Assembly (NCBI RefSeq): GCF_900129215.1
Contig: NZ_FQUQ01000001.1
Location: 372,001-436,000 of the forward strand
Length of the DNA: 64,000 nucleotides
Direction: 5' to 3'
From: Pedobacter caeni
Lineage (GTDB): Bacteria; Bacteroidota; Bacteroidia; Sphingobacteriales; Sphingobacteriaceae
Shown: positions 22,911 to 31,221 of the stretch, piece by piece
Layout: every line of letters starts with the position of its first letter
Position numbering within the stretch: position 1 is the stretch's first letter
The notes under the pieces: model-generated
Told to the model about the DNA's origin: nothing
Database searches by the model: none
Seen by the model: the letters and a program-made list of their open reading frames with translations, nothing else
Program-made: the position numbers and the translations under genes

Positions 22911-25778
22911 ATGAAAAAGATCCTTTTACAATTAGGTCAATCGCTTTTAATTGTAGCTTTCTTTGTGTTAACAGCTACAGGACAGTCTAAAAATCAAGAG
23001 CAAATTAACCTTTCAGGCATTTGGGCTTTTCAAATCGATTCTCTTGACAAAGGAGTTACAGGCAAGTGGTACAATCAGAAGTTAACCGAGCAGGTTAAGC
23101 TTCCGGGATCAATGACTACAAATGGGAAGGGCAACGAAATTGGGGTAAATACTTCCTGGACAGGACAGATCATTGACCAATCCTGGTTTAAGAAAGATGA
23201 ATATAAGAAGTACAGGCAACCTGGAAATATTAAAATTCCCTTCTGGCTGCAACCTGAGAAGTATTATAAGGGTGCCGCATGGTACCAGAAAACAATCCAT
23301 ATCCCTCATTCCTGGAAGAACAAATTTATACAGCTGTTTATCGAAAGAAGCCATTGGGAAACGACAGTTTGGTTGGATGATGTACAGATTGGGGTAGAGA
23401 ACAGTCTGGGAACGGCACAACTATTTGATATCGGGAGTAAATTACAACCAGGAAAACACCGGTTAACAATACGGATAGACAACCGGATAAAGACGGTTAA
23501 CATGGGGGATAATGCACATAGTGTGAGCGATCATACCCAGACCAACTGGAATGGAATGATAGGAGAATTGAGTCTCAGGGCCAGACCAAAGGTTTTTATC
23601 TCTGATGTGCAGCTTTATCCTGATATTATAAAGAAACAGGTACTGGTAAAGGCCCGTCTGACCAATACCACTGGCAATCCGGCAGAAGTATCCTTAGATT
23701 TATCGGCTGCCATTGAAAGACCGGGGTCAATGAAGGGGAAATCCCTCACAAAGAAACTGGTGCTTTCAGAAAAAGAAGAAACGATTGAGGCAGTTTATCC
23801 TATGGGAGAGAACCCGTTACTATGGAATGAATTTCAGCCCAACTTATATAAAATGCAGGTCAGTCTTGATCAGCAAAACCGAGAGACAGATCGTAAAAGT
23901 ATCTCTTTTGGCATGCGTGAATTCAAAGCTAAAGGTACGCAGTTCACGATCAATGGCAAGCTTAGCTTTTTAAGGGGTGCACTGGATTGTGCTTCTTTTC
24001 CTAAAACCGGCTATCCTCCAACTGATGTAGCCAGCTGGACGAAGATTTTTACTACGGTAAAGGCGCATGGCTTAAACCACGTCCGGTTTCATTCCTGGTG
24101 TCCGCCGGAAGCAGCTTTTACTGCAGCAGATCGGCTGGGGTTATTTTTGCAGGTTGAATGTGCTGCATGGGCGAATGACAGCAATGGGGCATTAATTGGT
24201 GATGGTATGCCCCTGGACAAGTATATTTATGAAGAAAGCGAAAAAATGGTCAAAGCCTACGGAAATCATCCTTCATTTGTAATGATGACTTATGGAAATG
24301 AACCATCAGGAAAAGGAATGGTTAAATTTCTGGTCGACTTTGTTAATTATTGGAAGGCAAAAGATTCGCGCAGAATGTATACGACAGCTGCAGGCTGGCC
24401 ACAAAACGAAGTCAGTGATTTTAACAATATGCCGGAACCGAGAATTCAGGGCTGGGGGCAGGGACTGAATAGCATCATCAACGGGCAGGCACCCAGATCG
24501 GATTACGATTTTACAAACATCATCTCAAAATGGAAACAGCCCACCGTTAGCCATGAAATTGGCCAGTGGTGTGTATACCCTGATTTTAAGGAAATTAAAA
24601 AATACGATGGGATCCTGAAAGCGAAGAACTTTGAGATTTTTAGAGACAAACTGCAGGAAAACGGGCTTGAAATGTTAGCGGATAGCTTTTTTATGGCTTC
24701 AGGAAAACTCCAGTCGCTGTGTTATAAGGCTGATATTGAAGCGGCATTGCGTACTCCTGGCTTTGCTGGTTTTCAGTTGTTGGGTTTAAGTGATTTCCCT
24801 GGTCAGGGAACAGCACTTGTGGGTGTTTTAGACGCATTCTGGGAGCCGAAGCCATATATTTCCGCTGCTGAATATGCTCAATTCTGTGCACCTGTAGTGC
24901 TTTTGGCAAAGCTGCCGAAGATGGTTTACATAAATAATGAAGAATTAATTGTTCCAATAGAAATCGCCAATTTTGGGGATGCTCCGATTAAAGATATCGC
25001 AACCTGGAGCATTGAATCTGAAGATGGAATCCGGATGTTTAACGGAAGCCTTAAAAATGACATTATTCCCAACGGGAATGCAATAAATCTGGGAACGATC
25101 AGGCAGTCGCTTGGATCCATCAAAAAAGCGCAGCGCGTGATTTTAAAAGCAACGATAGGAAGCCGTACAAATACATGGGACTTATTTATTTATCCGGAAA
25201 AATTACCGGAGATATCCGAAGGCATCATGTTAAGTCAGACCTTAAATGCGCAGGCCATAGAAACACTGAACCAGGGAGGTAAGGTGTTACTCAGCTTAAA
25301 AAAAGGATCAGTTAAGCCAGAGATGGGAGGAGATATCAAAAGTGGATTTTCCACCATATTCTGGAATACGGCGTGGACAAGCGGTCAGGCCCCAACAACT
25401 ATGGGAATCCTGTGTGATCCAAAACATCCTGCATTGGCAGAGTTCCCCAGTCAGTACCATAGCAATTGGCAATGGTGGGATGCCATGACCCATTCAAGCG
25501 TAATTAAGCTGAATGCTGTTGCGAAAGACCTGAAGCCAATTGTAAGGGTGATTGACGACTGGGTAACTGCACGTCCCCTGGGCCTGGTCTTTGAATGTAA
25601 TGTTGGAAAAGGAAAATTGCTGGTTTCGGCAATAGACCTGCTGACGGATCAGGATAAACGCCCCGAAGCCCGTCAACTGCGCTACAGCCTGGAGAAATAC
25701 ATGGGTGGAACTCAATTTAATCCCGGAAATACCGTGGATATTGAAAAGATCCGGCAATTGTATAATGAGGTGGAATAA
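22911..25778 (+). CDS. Exported GH2-type glycoside hydrolase
   Basis: The 955-residue protein has a signal peptide ending near residue 25 (VLTATGQS). A GH2 sugar-binding jelly roll covers about residues 30-225, an immunoglobulin-like domain about 225-340, and the catalytic TIM barrel about 345-690. Expected acid/base E464 is in TYGNEPSG, and the probable nucleophile E549 in TVSHEIGQW. The C-terminal 250 residues form extra beta domains. GH2 enzymes hydrolyse beta-galactosides, beta-mannosides, beta-glucuronides and other linkages; this sequence does not let me choose. It is a single-gene transcript with its own promoter and direct repeats, not part of a SusCD locus. Confidence 0.82.
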   Translation: MKKILLQLGQSLLIVAFFVLTATGQSKNQEQINLSGIWAFQIDSLDKGVTGKWYNQKLTEQVKLPGSMTTNGKGNEIGVNTSWTGQIIDQSWFKKDEYKKYRQPGNIKIPFWLQPEKYYKGAAWYQKTIHIPHSWKNKFIQLFIERSHWETTVWLDDVQIGVENSLGTAQLFDIGSKLQPGKHRLTIRIDNRIKTVNMGDNAHSVSDHTQTNWNGMIGELSLRARPKVFISDVQLYPDIIKKQVLVKARLTNTTGNPAEVSLDLSAAIERPGSMKGKSLTKKLVLSEKEETIEAVYPMGENPLLWNEFQPNLYKMQVSLDQQNRETDRKSISFGMREFKAKGTQFTINGKLSFLRGALDCASFPKTGYPPTDVASWTKIFTTVKAHGLNHVRFHSWCPPEAAFTAADRLGLFLQVECAAWANDSNGALIGDGMPLDKYIYEESEKMVKAYGNHPSFVMMTYGNEPSGKGMVKFLVDFVNYWKAKDSRRMYTTAAGWPQNEVSDFNNMPEPRIQGWGQGLNSIINGQAPRSDYDFTNIISKWKQPTVSHEIGQWCVYPDFKEIKKYDGILKAKNFEIFRDKLQENGLEMLADSFFMASGKLQSLCYKADIEAALRTPGFAGFQLLGLSDFPGQGTALVGVLDAFWEPKPYISAAEYAQFCAPVVLLAKLPKMVYINNEELIVPIEIANFGDAPIKDIATWSIESEDGIRMFNGSLKNDIIPNGNAINLGTIRQSLGSIKKAQRVILKATIGSRTNTWDLFIYPEKLPEISEGIMLSQTLNAQAIETLNQGGKVLLSLKKGSVKPEMGGDIKSGFSTIFWNTAWTSGQAPTTMGILCDPKHPALAEFPSQYHSNWQWWDAMTHSSVIKLNAVAKDLKPIVRVIDDWVTARPLGLVFECNVGKGKLLVSAIDLLTDQDKRPEARQLRYSLEKYMGGTQFNPGNTVDIEKIRQLYNEVE

Positions 25779-25885
25779 CCTGCTATTGAGTTTCTAACTC
25801 CATGAAGTATAGTTTCTCAACCAAATTCTTCCTTAAAAACGGCATCCATATCAGGATGAGACATGAGTTTTTTTTAACCAGCAAG

Positions 25886-25906
25886 ACCATTTTTTTTAAA
25901 AATGGT
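25886..25906. terminator. AT-rich inverted repeat, possible terminator of the GH2 gene
   Basis: ACCATTTTT (25886-25894) and AAAAATGGT (25898-25906) are perfect 9-bp arms around TTT. AGACCA at 25885 can alternatively pair with TGGTCT at 25907-25912. It lies 108 bp after the GH2 stop, with no other gene in 25779-26007. There is little GC in the stem, so terminator function is uncertain. Confidence 0.35.
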
Positions 25907-26007
25907 TGGTCTGTAGCCTAATTTATATGTAGGATAATCAAGAGTTTTCTGTTTTATTTATAAAAATAGATTTGTAAATTCCTGATCAATAAACAGACCT
26001 TACTAAA

Positions 26008-26619
26008 ATGCCACAGTTCAATCCACAGTTTGATGAATACATAGCAGGATCCGCAGATTTTGCAAAACCAATTCTAACACATTTACGGGAGTTAATTCAT
26101 GAAATGTGCCCTGAAGTTGAAGAAACCATGAAATGGGGGTATCCACATTTCGATTATAAAGGAGATATGATGTGCATCCTTGCTGCCTATAAAAATCATT
26201 GTTCATTTAGTCTTTATAAAGCAGAGCTGATGAGTGATAAGAAGCTGATAGAAAGTGTAAAAGCCGGGAAAAAGATGGGTTACATGGATAAAATTAAATC
26301 TTTATCAGATTTGCCGGAAAAAGAAACATTAGCCGCTTATATCAAAGAAGCGATGGTTTTAAATGAAAAGGGACTGAAAAAGTCAAGGCCGGTAGCTGCA
26401 GAACCAAAAGTAATTGAGGTACCGGATTATTTTAGTGAAAAGCTGGAAGCTCATGCCCTGGCGAAAGAAATCTTTGAAAGTAAATCTCCTTCTTTTAGGA
26501 AAGAATACCTGGTCTGGATTACTGACGCAAAAACCGACGCTACCAGGCAAAAGAGAATTGAACAATCTTTAGAATGGATAGCAGAAGGAAAAGGACGGTT
26601 TTGGCAGTATCAGAAGTAG
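26008..26619 (+). CDS. YdeI/OmdA-like protein with DUF1801 domain
   Basis: The 203-residue protein has an N-terminal DUF1801 segment (ILTHLRELIHEMCPEVEETM, KWGYPHFDYKG, CSFSLYKAEL) and a C-terminal OmdA/YdeI-type helical segment (SPSFRKEYLVWITDAK, then RIEQSLEWIAEGK). Such proteins are common small cytosolic proteins in soil bacteria, and some are annotated as linked to bacteriocin or OmpD resistance, though the biochemical role is unclear. No signal peptide is seen. Its stop lies 12 bp from that of the convergent orphan gene. Confidence 0.82.
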   Translation: MPQFNPQFDEYIAGSADFAKPILTHLRELIHEMCPEVEETMKWGYPHFDYKGDMMCILAAYKNHCSFSLYKAELMSDKKLIESVKAGKKMGYMDKIKSLSDLPEKETLAAYIKEAMVLNEKGLKKSRPVAAEPKVIEVPDYFSEKLEAHALAKEIFESKSPSFRKEYLVWITDAKTDATRQKRIEQSLEWIAEGKGRFWQYQK

Positions 26620-26631
26620 GAGCATTTATTT

Positions 26632-27300
26632 TTAGTATAGGGCATTTGGATTCATTCGCCTGAATTTTTCCCATAATTGATTAACAAGTTCCTGATTGGG
26701 GAAATCAGTAACATGATGATCTATATAGGTTAAGAAATCATCATTTAAAGAGGGGAGTTTAAAATTATTATTATGCTTTCTATAGGTTTCGTCTCGATCT
26801 ATTTCAAATGCGCTATGGATGTTAGCAATAGTTCCTCCTCTGCTGAAGATCTTACACACAGGTTCATATGGATGAGGTAAGATGGAGTAAAGTTGTATTT
26901 CAGGTTTATCCTTAAATAATTCCCAATTTAAAAACATTGAAACAAAAAAACCGTCATAATGTCTGTGGGTAAATTTTACATAATCAAAACCCTCGCTTTT
27001 TAAATCTTCTACAACTTTCTGTTCAGTTATAAGCTCTTCAAGCCAATCGGGGGCTAAGTCAATAAACAGATTATGAAACTGTTTGTCTCTATTAAACATA
27101 GAAAGATTATCTAAGTTTAAAGCCTTCTTCCAGGTAAACAACCTGGTTTGGTACTCTCTGAATAAGAGGATGGTAGAAAAGCGAAATTTTTCAGGTTTCC
27201 GATTTTTTAAATAAAGAAGTTTATTTAATTCTTGCTGATATTTATTTAAAGTGTCCATTATCCATAACTCATTGGCGTATTTATAAAAACCTTTTTTCAT
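26632..27300 (-). CDS. Hypothetical protein of unknown function
   Basis: A 222-residue frame begins at ATG 27300; a second start at 27258 (MDTLNKYQQELNKLL) is also possible. The protein is soluble, rich in aromatic and charged residues (FRFSTILLFREYQTRLFTWK, DLAPDWLEELITEQKVVEDL, DGFFVSMFLNWELF) with no signal peptide. I recognise no family. The gene is visibly more AT-rich than the flanking glycosidase genes, which may mean acquisition by transfer. It is convergent with the YdeI-like gene and divergent from the second fucosidase. Confidence 0.65.
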   Translation of the reverse strand: MKKGFYKYANELWIMDTLNKYQQELNKLLYLKNRKPEKFRFSTILLFREYQTRLFTWKKALNLDNLSMFNRDKQFHNLFIDLAPDWLEELITEQKVVEDLKSEGFDYVKFTHRHYDGFFVSMFLNWELFKDKPEIQLYSILPHPYEPVCKIFSRGGTIANIHSAFEIDRDETYRKHNNNFKLPSLNDDFLTYIDHHVTDFPNQELVNQLWEKFRRMNPNALY

Positions 27301-27384
27301 CTAATATTAGCTAATTTTTGATAGCATTCTCCTTTTTGTGAAAAATAAAACCATCATATTTTTAATACCACCAAAAAAAAAAAA

Positions 27385-27402
27385 TTATGTTGGCTAACAT
27401 AA
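27385..27402. promoter_or_regulatory. Inverted repeat TTATGTT-N4-AACATAA
   Basis: There are perfect 7-bp arms around GGCT, directly after the 12-A tract. It lies between the divergent hypothetical gene and the fucosidase and could be an operator for either. Confidence 0.45.
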
Positions 27403-27494
27403 GGTGTTTTTGAACCTCGCAGGAATGCTTGAAGGATACTACCATAGTTAATAAATCGTATTATTTGTAATAGAATAATCCAGTAGAACCGCTG

Positions 27495-27516
27495 TATTGT
27501 TCATTGTGAAACAATA
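27495..27516. promoter_or_regulatory. Inverted repeat TATTGT-N10-ACAATA over the -33 box
   Basis: Perfect 6-bp arms flank the TTG at 27504-27506, which is the -33 element of the fucosidase promoter. A protein bound here would contact the promoter directly. Confidence 0.45.
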
Positions 27517-27534
27517 GCTCAGTCGCTAGCTTTA
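27504..27534 (+). promoter_or_regulatory. Promoter of the second GH29 gene (TTG-N20-TAGCTTTA)
   Basis: TTG at 27504-27506 and TAGCTTTA at 27527-27534 are separated by 20 nt. The -7 box differs from TAnnTTTG only in its last base. Confidence 0.5.
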
Positions 27535-27606
27535 GTTTTTCAAAAGAAAAATTAAACAGAAGCCTGGTTCATGGTAAATCAGCCGGGCACTCAACAATAG
27601 TTATAC

Positions 27607-29016
27607 ATGCAAAAGAAGTTATTTTATCTGCTATCCGTCCTTGTATCAGGTGTGTTTGGTGTTCAGGCACAAACAGCGCAAACATCATATACCGCTAAGC
27701 CGCTTTCTCAATTACAGCAACAGTTTGTTGACCTGCGGTTCGGCATGTTTATTCATTTTGGCATTGGAACCTATACGAATGCCGACTGGCCTGATCCGGA
27801 AGCTCCGGGAGCCATCTTTAACCCCAGAAAACTGGATTGTCCACAATGGGCAAAAGCGGCAAAATCTGCAAAGATGACTTACGGTTGTTTAACCACCAAA
27901 CACCATAATGGCTTTTGTTTATGGGATACAAAAACTACAGATTATGGCGTAATGAATGGCCCCTTGAAAAGAGATGTGGTGAAGGAGTATGTGGAGGCTT
28001 TCAGAGCTGAGGGCTTAAAAGTAATGTTGTATTATTCGATACTGGACATCCATCATAAGCTTCGCCCTAATGCCATTAAGCCTAAACATATCGAAATGGT
28101 GAAACAGCAAATCACGGAGTTGCTGACTAATTATGGTCCGGTAGAAGCGCTGATTATTGATGGTTGGGATGCCCCCTGGTCGCGCATCAGTTATGATGAT
28201 ATCCCTTTTGAAGAGGTGTACAAGCTAGTAAAAAAGCTACAGCCCAATTGCCTGATCATGGACCTGAACGGTGCTAAATACCCCGCCGATGGTCTGTATT
28301 ATACGGACATAAAAACCTATGAGATGGGGGCCGGGCAGCACGTATCTAAAGAGACGAATAAGATGCCGGCCCTGGCTTGTTTGCCATTAAACAGCTCCTG
28401 GTTCTGGAAAACAGATTTCCCAACGGTGCCTGTGCGCGAGGTGAATAAACTGGTTAACGAAACATTGATCCCACTTAACAATGCCAATTGTAATTTTATA
28501 CTGAATGCCGCCCCAAACCGCGACGGTTTGTTTGACGATAATGCCATAGCAGCATTGAAAGAAATAGGTAAACTATGGGAAAATAAAGGACCTGTGGCCA
28601 AAATCAATGAAACGGGAGCACCAGTGATTGCTCATAACCTGGCCAAATTTGCAGTAGCAAATTCAAGCTGGAGTGAAGATGCTGCAATCATGGATTATGG
28701 TAACGACGATAATTTTGGCTCGGCATGGCAGGCAAACCCTATGGCAAAAGAATTTTGGTATGCGGTGGATCTGAAAGCCAACCAGCAATTTAATGCAGTT
28801 GTCATTTTTGAGGCTAAGCCCAATATCAGGAAGTACAAACTTGAATACCACGATGGCAAAGGCTGGAAAACGATATTTGAAGGCGAGAACTACAAACGCC
28901 TTAAAATGCACCGGTTTAAACCACTAAAAGGAGATAAGGTGAAAATCACCATACAAAGTTCTGATTCGCCACCCTCCGTAAACGAGTTTCAGGTTTATAA
29001 TGAACCAGAAATATAA
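27607..29016 (+). CDS. Exported GH29 alpha-L-fucosidase
   Basis: The 469-residue protein has a signal peptide ending near residue 22 (GVFGVQAQ). The GH29 barrel includes FGMFIHFGIGTYTNADWP, TTKHHNGFCLWDTKTTDYGV, and PVEALIIDGWDAPW with probable nucleophile D185. A short C-terminal beta domain (about 360-469) resembles a discoidin-like module. It is shorter than the first GH29 protein and only distantly similar. It sits 170 bp upstream of the first ECF-sigma/SusCD module but is separated by a strong terminator, so it belongs to the locus by position and function rather than by transcript. It would remove fucose from imported or surface-bound glycans. Confidence 0.92.
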   Translation: MQKKLFYLLSVLVSGVFGVQAQTAQTSYTAKPLSQLQQQFVDLRFGMFIHFGIGTYTNADWPDPEAPGAIFNPRKLDCPQWAKAAKSAKMTYGCLTTKHHNGFCLWDTKTTDYGVMNGPLKRDVVKEYVEAFRAEGLKVMLYYSILDIHHKLRPNAIKPKHIEMVKQQITELLTNYGPVEALIIDGWDAPWSRISYDDIPFEEVYKLVKKLQPNCLIMDLNGAKYPADGLYYTDIKTYEMGAGQHVSKETNKMPALACLPLNSSWFWKTDFPTVPVREVNKLVNETLIPLNNANCNFILNAAPNRDGLFDDNAIAALKEIGKLWENKGPVAKINETGAPVIAHNLAKFAVANSSWSEDAAIMDYGNDDNFGSAWQANPMAKEFWYAVDLKANQQFNAVVIFEAKPNIRKYKLEYHDGKGWKTIFEGENYKRLKMHRFKPLKGDKVKITIQSSDSPPSVNEFQVYNEPEI

Positions 29017-29041
29017 TAGGACAGGAATATAAAATCCAATC

Positions 29042-29072
29042 GCCCGCATGCTGAACTGCTGCGGGCTTTTTT
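29042..29072 (+). terminator. Rho-independent terminator of the second GH29 gene
   Basis: GCCCGCA (29042-29048) pairs with TGCGGGC (29060-29066), followed directly by TTTTTT. This is a textbook terminator separating the fucosidase from the sigma factor gene. Confidence 0.85.
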
Positions 29073-29144
29073 GTAGCTGTTTTGAAGCTTTATCCTGCTG
29101 TTTTCCAGAATTAAATGGAGGTGATTTAAGTAATTAAATTTAAA

Positions 29145-29152
29145 TACATTTG
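29145..29152 (+). promoter_or_regulatory. Predicted -7 element (TACATTTG) of the first ECF sigma gene
   Basis: TACATTTG fits TAnnTTTG, 34 bp upstream of the ATG. There is no TTG at the -33 position. Confidence 0.5.
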
Positions 29153-29186
29153 TGACTATACCAGATTTACGGAGTGGTATGAACAA

Positions 29187-29777
29187 ATGGGGAAACAATC
29201 TTTAAGCAATTATCAACAACTTATTTTAAGCGCTTCCGAAGGAGATGAAAATGCATTCGCTCATATATTTTATGAGTATAGCCCTGCATTGCTGTCTTTC
29301 GCAAAAAAGCTGTCTTACAATTCCATAGAAGCCGAAGAGATCATTCAAAACGTTTTTCTCCGGGTCTGGCTTCACAGGGACAAATTAGCAGAGGTGGAAA
29401 ACCTGAAAAGCTGGCTGTATAAATTTGTAGTGAATGAAGGATTGTCTTACGTAAAGAAAAGGCTGGTAAGGGAACGGGCTAACCTTCATTTTCAGCATAC
29501 TACCATAACCTCCGACAATGACATCGATAAAACAGTAGACCTCAATGAACTGAAAAGGATCGTAGCGGAAGCGGTAGAATTGCTGCCCGAACAGCGCAGA
29601 AAGATCTTCAATTTAAGCAGGGGCGAAGAGCTGTCTATAGACGAAATCAGCGAACAACTTAACCTGTCTCCCAGTACGGTTAAAAATACCCTGGTTACCG
29701 CTTTAAAGTTTATCCGTAACCACCTGACCACCTACGGCTATGCTTCTTATGTTTTTATCGTGCTGTTATTGAGCTGA
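29187..29777 (+). CDS. ECF-type RNA polymerase sigma factor (module 1)
   Basis: The 196-residue protein has sigma region 2 (DENAFAHIFYEYSPALLSFA, EAEEIIQNVFLRVWLHRDKL) and region 4 (LPEQRRKIFNLSRGEELS, IDEISEQLNLSPSTVKNTLV). A hydrophobic tail (YASYVFIVLLLS) is common in Bacteroidota FecI-like factors. It is followed by a FecR-type anti-sigma factor and a SusC receptor with an N-terminal signalling domain, the standard trans-envelope relay in which glycan binding outside frees the sigma factor to switch on the susCD genes. It is the same length as the module 2 sigma factor. Confidence 0.93.
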   Translation: MGKQSLSNYQQLILSASEGDENAFAHIFYEYSPALLSFAKKLSYNSIEAEEIIQNVFLRVWLHRDKLAEVENLKSWLYKFVVNEGLSYVKKRLVRERANLHFQHTTITSDNDIDKTVDLNELKRIVAEAVELLPEQRRKIFNLSRGEELSIDEISEQLNLSPSTVKNTLVTALKFIRNHLTTYGYASYVFIVLLLS

Positions 29778-29898
29778 TTACATTTTTTTTTAATTTTTGA
29801 TTAGTCCTAAATCGCTGCTGAGGATTCTTGACCTTAAAAACCAGATATCTGACCTTCTTCAGCTTGTTATTCAGGCTGTTTACATCAATTAAATAACA

Positions 29899-31086
29899 AT
29901 GGATAAGCAGAGAATAAAGTATTTATTTAATGGCTTCCTCAATAAAACACTGACTCAGAACGAACAGAATGAGTTGCTGCAGGTTATTGAAACGACTCCC
30001 GAAACGGAGTTTGAAGAAATCATCACCGGATTTATTGATTTGGATCGTACGGAGCAGGTTCCCTTTGAGGATTGGAATAGCCGGATCGCTACTGCCATTT
30101 CTTTTGACAAACCTGAACAAAGCCGGAATCGTTTAAAAAGTACAAATCGTTTAAAAGCATTTTACCGTTATGCTGTTGCGGCAGCAATTTTACTGGTGGT
30201 TGGCATCGCGACCTTTTTCTACGTCCAGACGAGGCAGGAGAAAGCGCTCTTAATTGCTGCCAGTCCTATCAAACCCGGAGAAAATAAAGCGGTTCTGGTG
30301 ATGGCAGATGGTAAAGAAATTGTACTGGACAGTACCCTGAAGACGGCAACCCTGCTGGCCTTACATTCTGGGATCAAATCGGTCTCGGATGCAGGTCTGG
30401 TTTATAGCCAAAGCAATGAGAATGCAGAAAAACCAGCCTCCATGAACATGCTGAAAACCCCAAAAGGAGGACAATACCGTATTGTTTTGCCTGATGGAAC
30501 AACGGTATGGCTCAACTCCGGTTCGGAACTGAAATTCCCTTCCACTTTTTCTTCCGCTTCAAGAAAGGTAGAGTTAAAGGGAGAGGCCTATTTTGAAGTT
30601 GCCAGATACCAGGGTAAAAACTGGGACTTTAATGTGAGAACAGCCACCCAGGTGGTACAGGTACTTGGTACTAAGTTTAATATTAATGCTTATGACAATG
30701 AGGCTTTTGTAAAAACCTCCTTAGCAGAAGGAAAAGTAAAAGTAATGAGCGAAGGATCGGATAAATCCTTCATCCTGAAACCGGGACAGGAATCCGCCCT
30801 GGACAAAAATTCAAATGAAATTAAGGTGTACAATGCGGAAGTGGCTGATGCCATCGCCTGGAAAGAGGGCCTCTTTGTGTTCGATAATGAGAACCTCTTT
30901 ACCGCAATGAATAAAATATCCAGATGGTATGATGTAGAGATTGTTTATCAGGGCCAGGTGAAAGATAAAGCGCTTTGGGGGACTGTCTCCAGAACGGAAA
31001 AAATTGAATCATTGCTTAAAACCCTGGAATCTACAGGGGTAGCCAAATTTAAAATCGAAGGAAGGAGGGTGTTTGTGATGTTGTAA
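29899..31086 (+). CDS. FecR-family anti-sigma factor (module 1)
   Basis: The 395-residue protein has a cytosolic N-terminal part (about 1-85) that would hold the sigma factor and a single membrane helix at about residues 90-110 (YAVAAAILLVVGIATFFYV). A periplasmic FecR domain is marked by TPKGGQYRIVLPDGTTVWLN and ELKGEAYFEVAR, and a C-terminal DUF4974-like domain (NENLFTAMNKISRWYDVEIV) is present. It receives the signal from the SusC protein encoded next door. The 121-bp gap from the sigma gene holds no other gene. Confidence 0.93.
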   Translation: MDKQRIKYLFNGFLNKTLTQNEQNELLQVIETTPETEFEEIITGFIDLDRTEQVPFEDWNSRIATAISFDKPEQSRNRLKSTNRLKAFYRYAVAAAILLVVGIATFFYVQTRQEKALLIAASPIKPGENKAVLVMADGKEIVLDSTLKTATLLALHSGIKSVSDAGLVYSQSNENAEKPASMNMLKTPKGGQYRIVLPDGTTVWLNSGSELKFPSTFSSASRKVELKGEAYFEVARYQGKNWDFNVRTATQVVQVLGTKFNINAYDNEAFVKTSLAEGKVKVMSEGSDKSFILKPGQESALDKNSNEIKVYNAEVADAIAWKEGLFVFDNENLFTAMNKISRWYDVEIVYQGQVKDKALWGTVSRTEKIESLLKTLESTGVAKFKIEGRRVFVML

Positions 31087-31118
31087 CCCATAAAAGCACA
31101 AACAGTTTTTAATAAAAA

Positions 31119-31143
31119 CCGGGAACGTTACGAGCGCTCCCGG
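31119..31143 (+). promoter_or_regulatory. GC-rich hairpin in the fecR-susC gap (module 1)
   Basis: CCGGGAACG (31119-31127) can pair with CGCTCCCGG (31135-31143) with one mismatch. No T run follows, so it is more likely a processing, stability or attenuation element than a full terminator. Module 2 has a comparable hairpin at the same place. Confidence 0.5.
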
Positions 31144-31221
31144 CGATATTGAAAATGTAGCTTAGAAATACCTCGAATGTTCTTAACCAATCTTTAGTAT
31201 TAACCTAAACCAAACAAAAAT

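Larger units (their letters stand above)
27301..27606. other. 306-bp intergenic region upstream of the second GH29 gene
   Basis: No gene is seen in this gap. It contains a 12-A tract (27373-27384), two inverted repeats and a candidate promoter, listed separately. The minus strand also serves as upstream region for the hypothetical gene at 27300. Confidence 0.6.
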
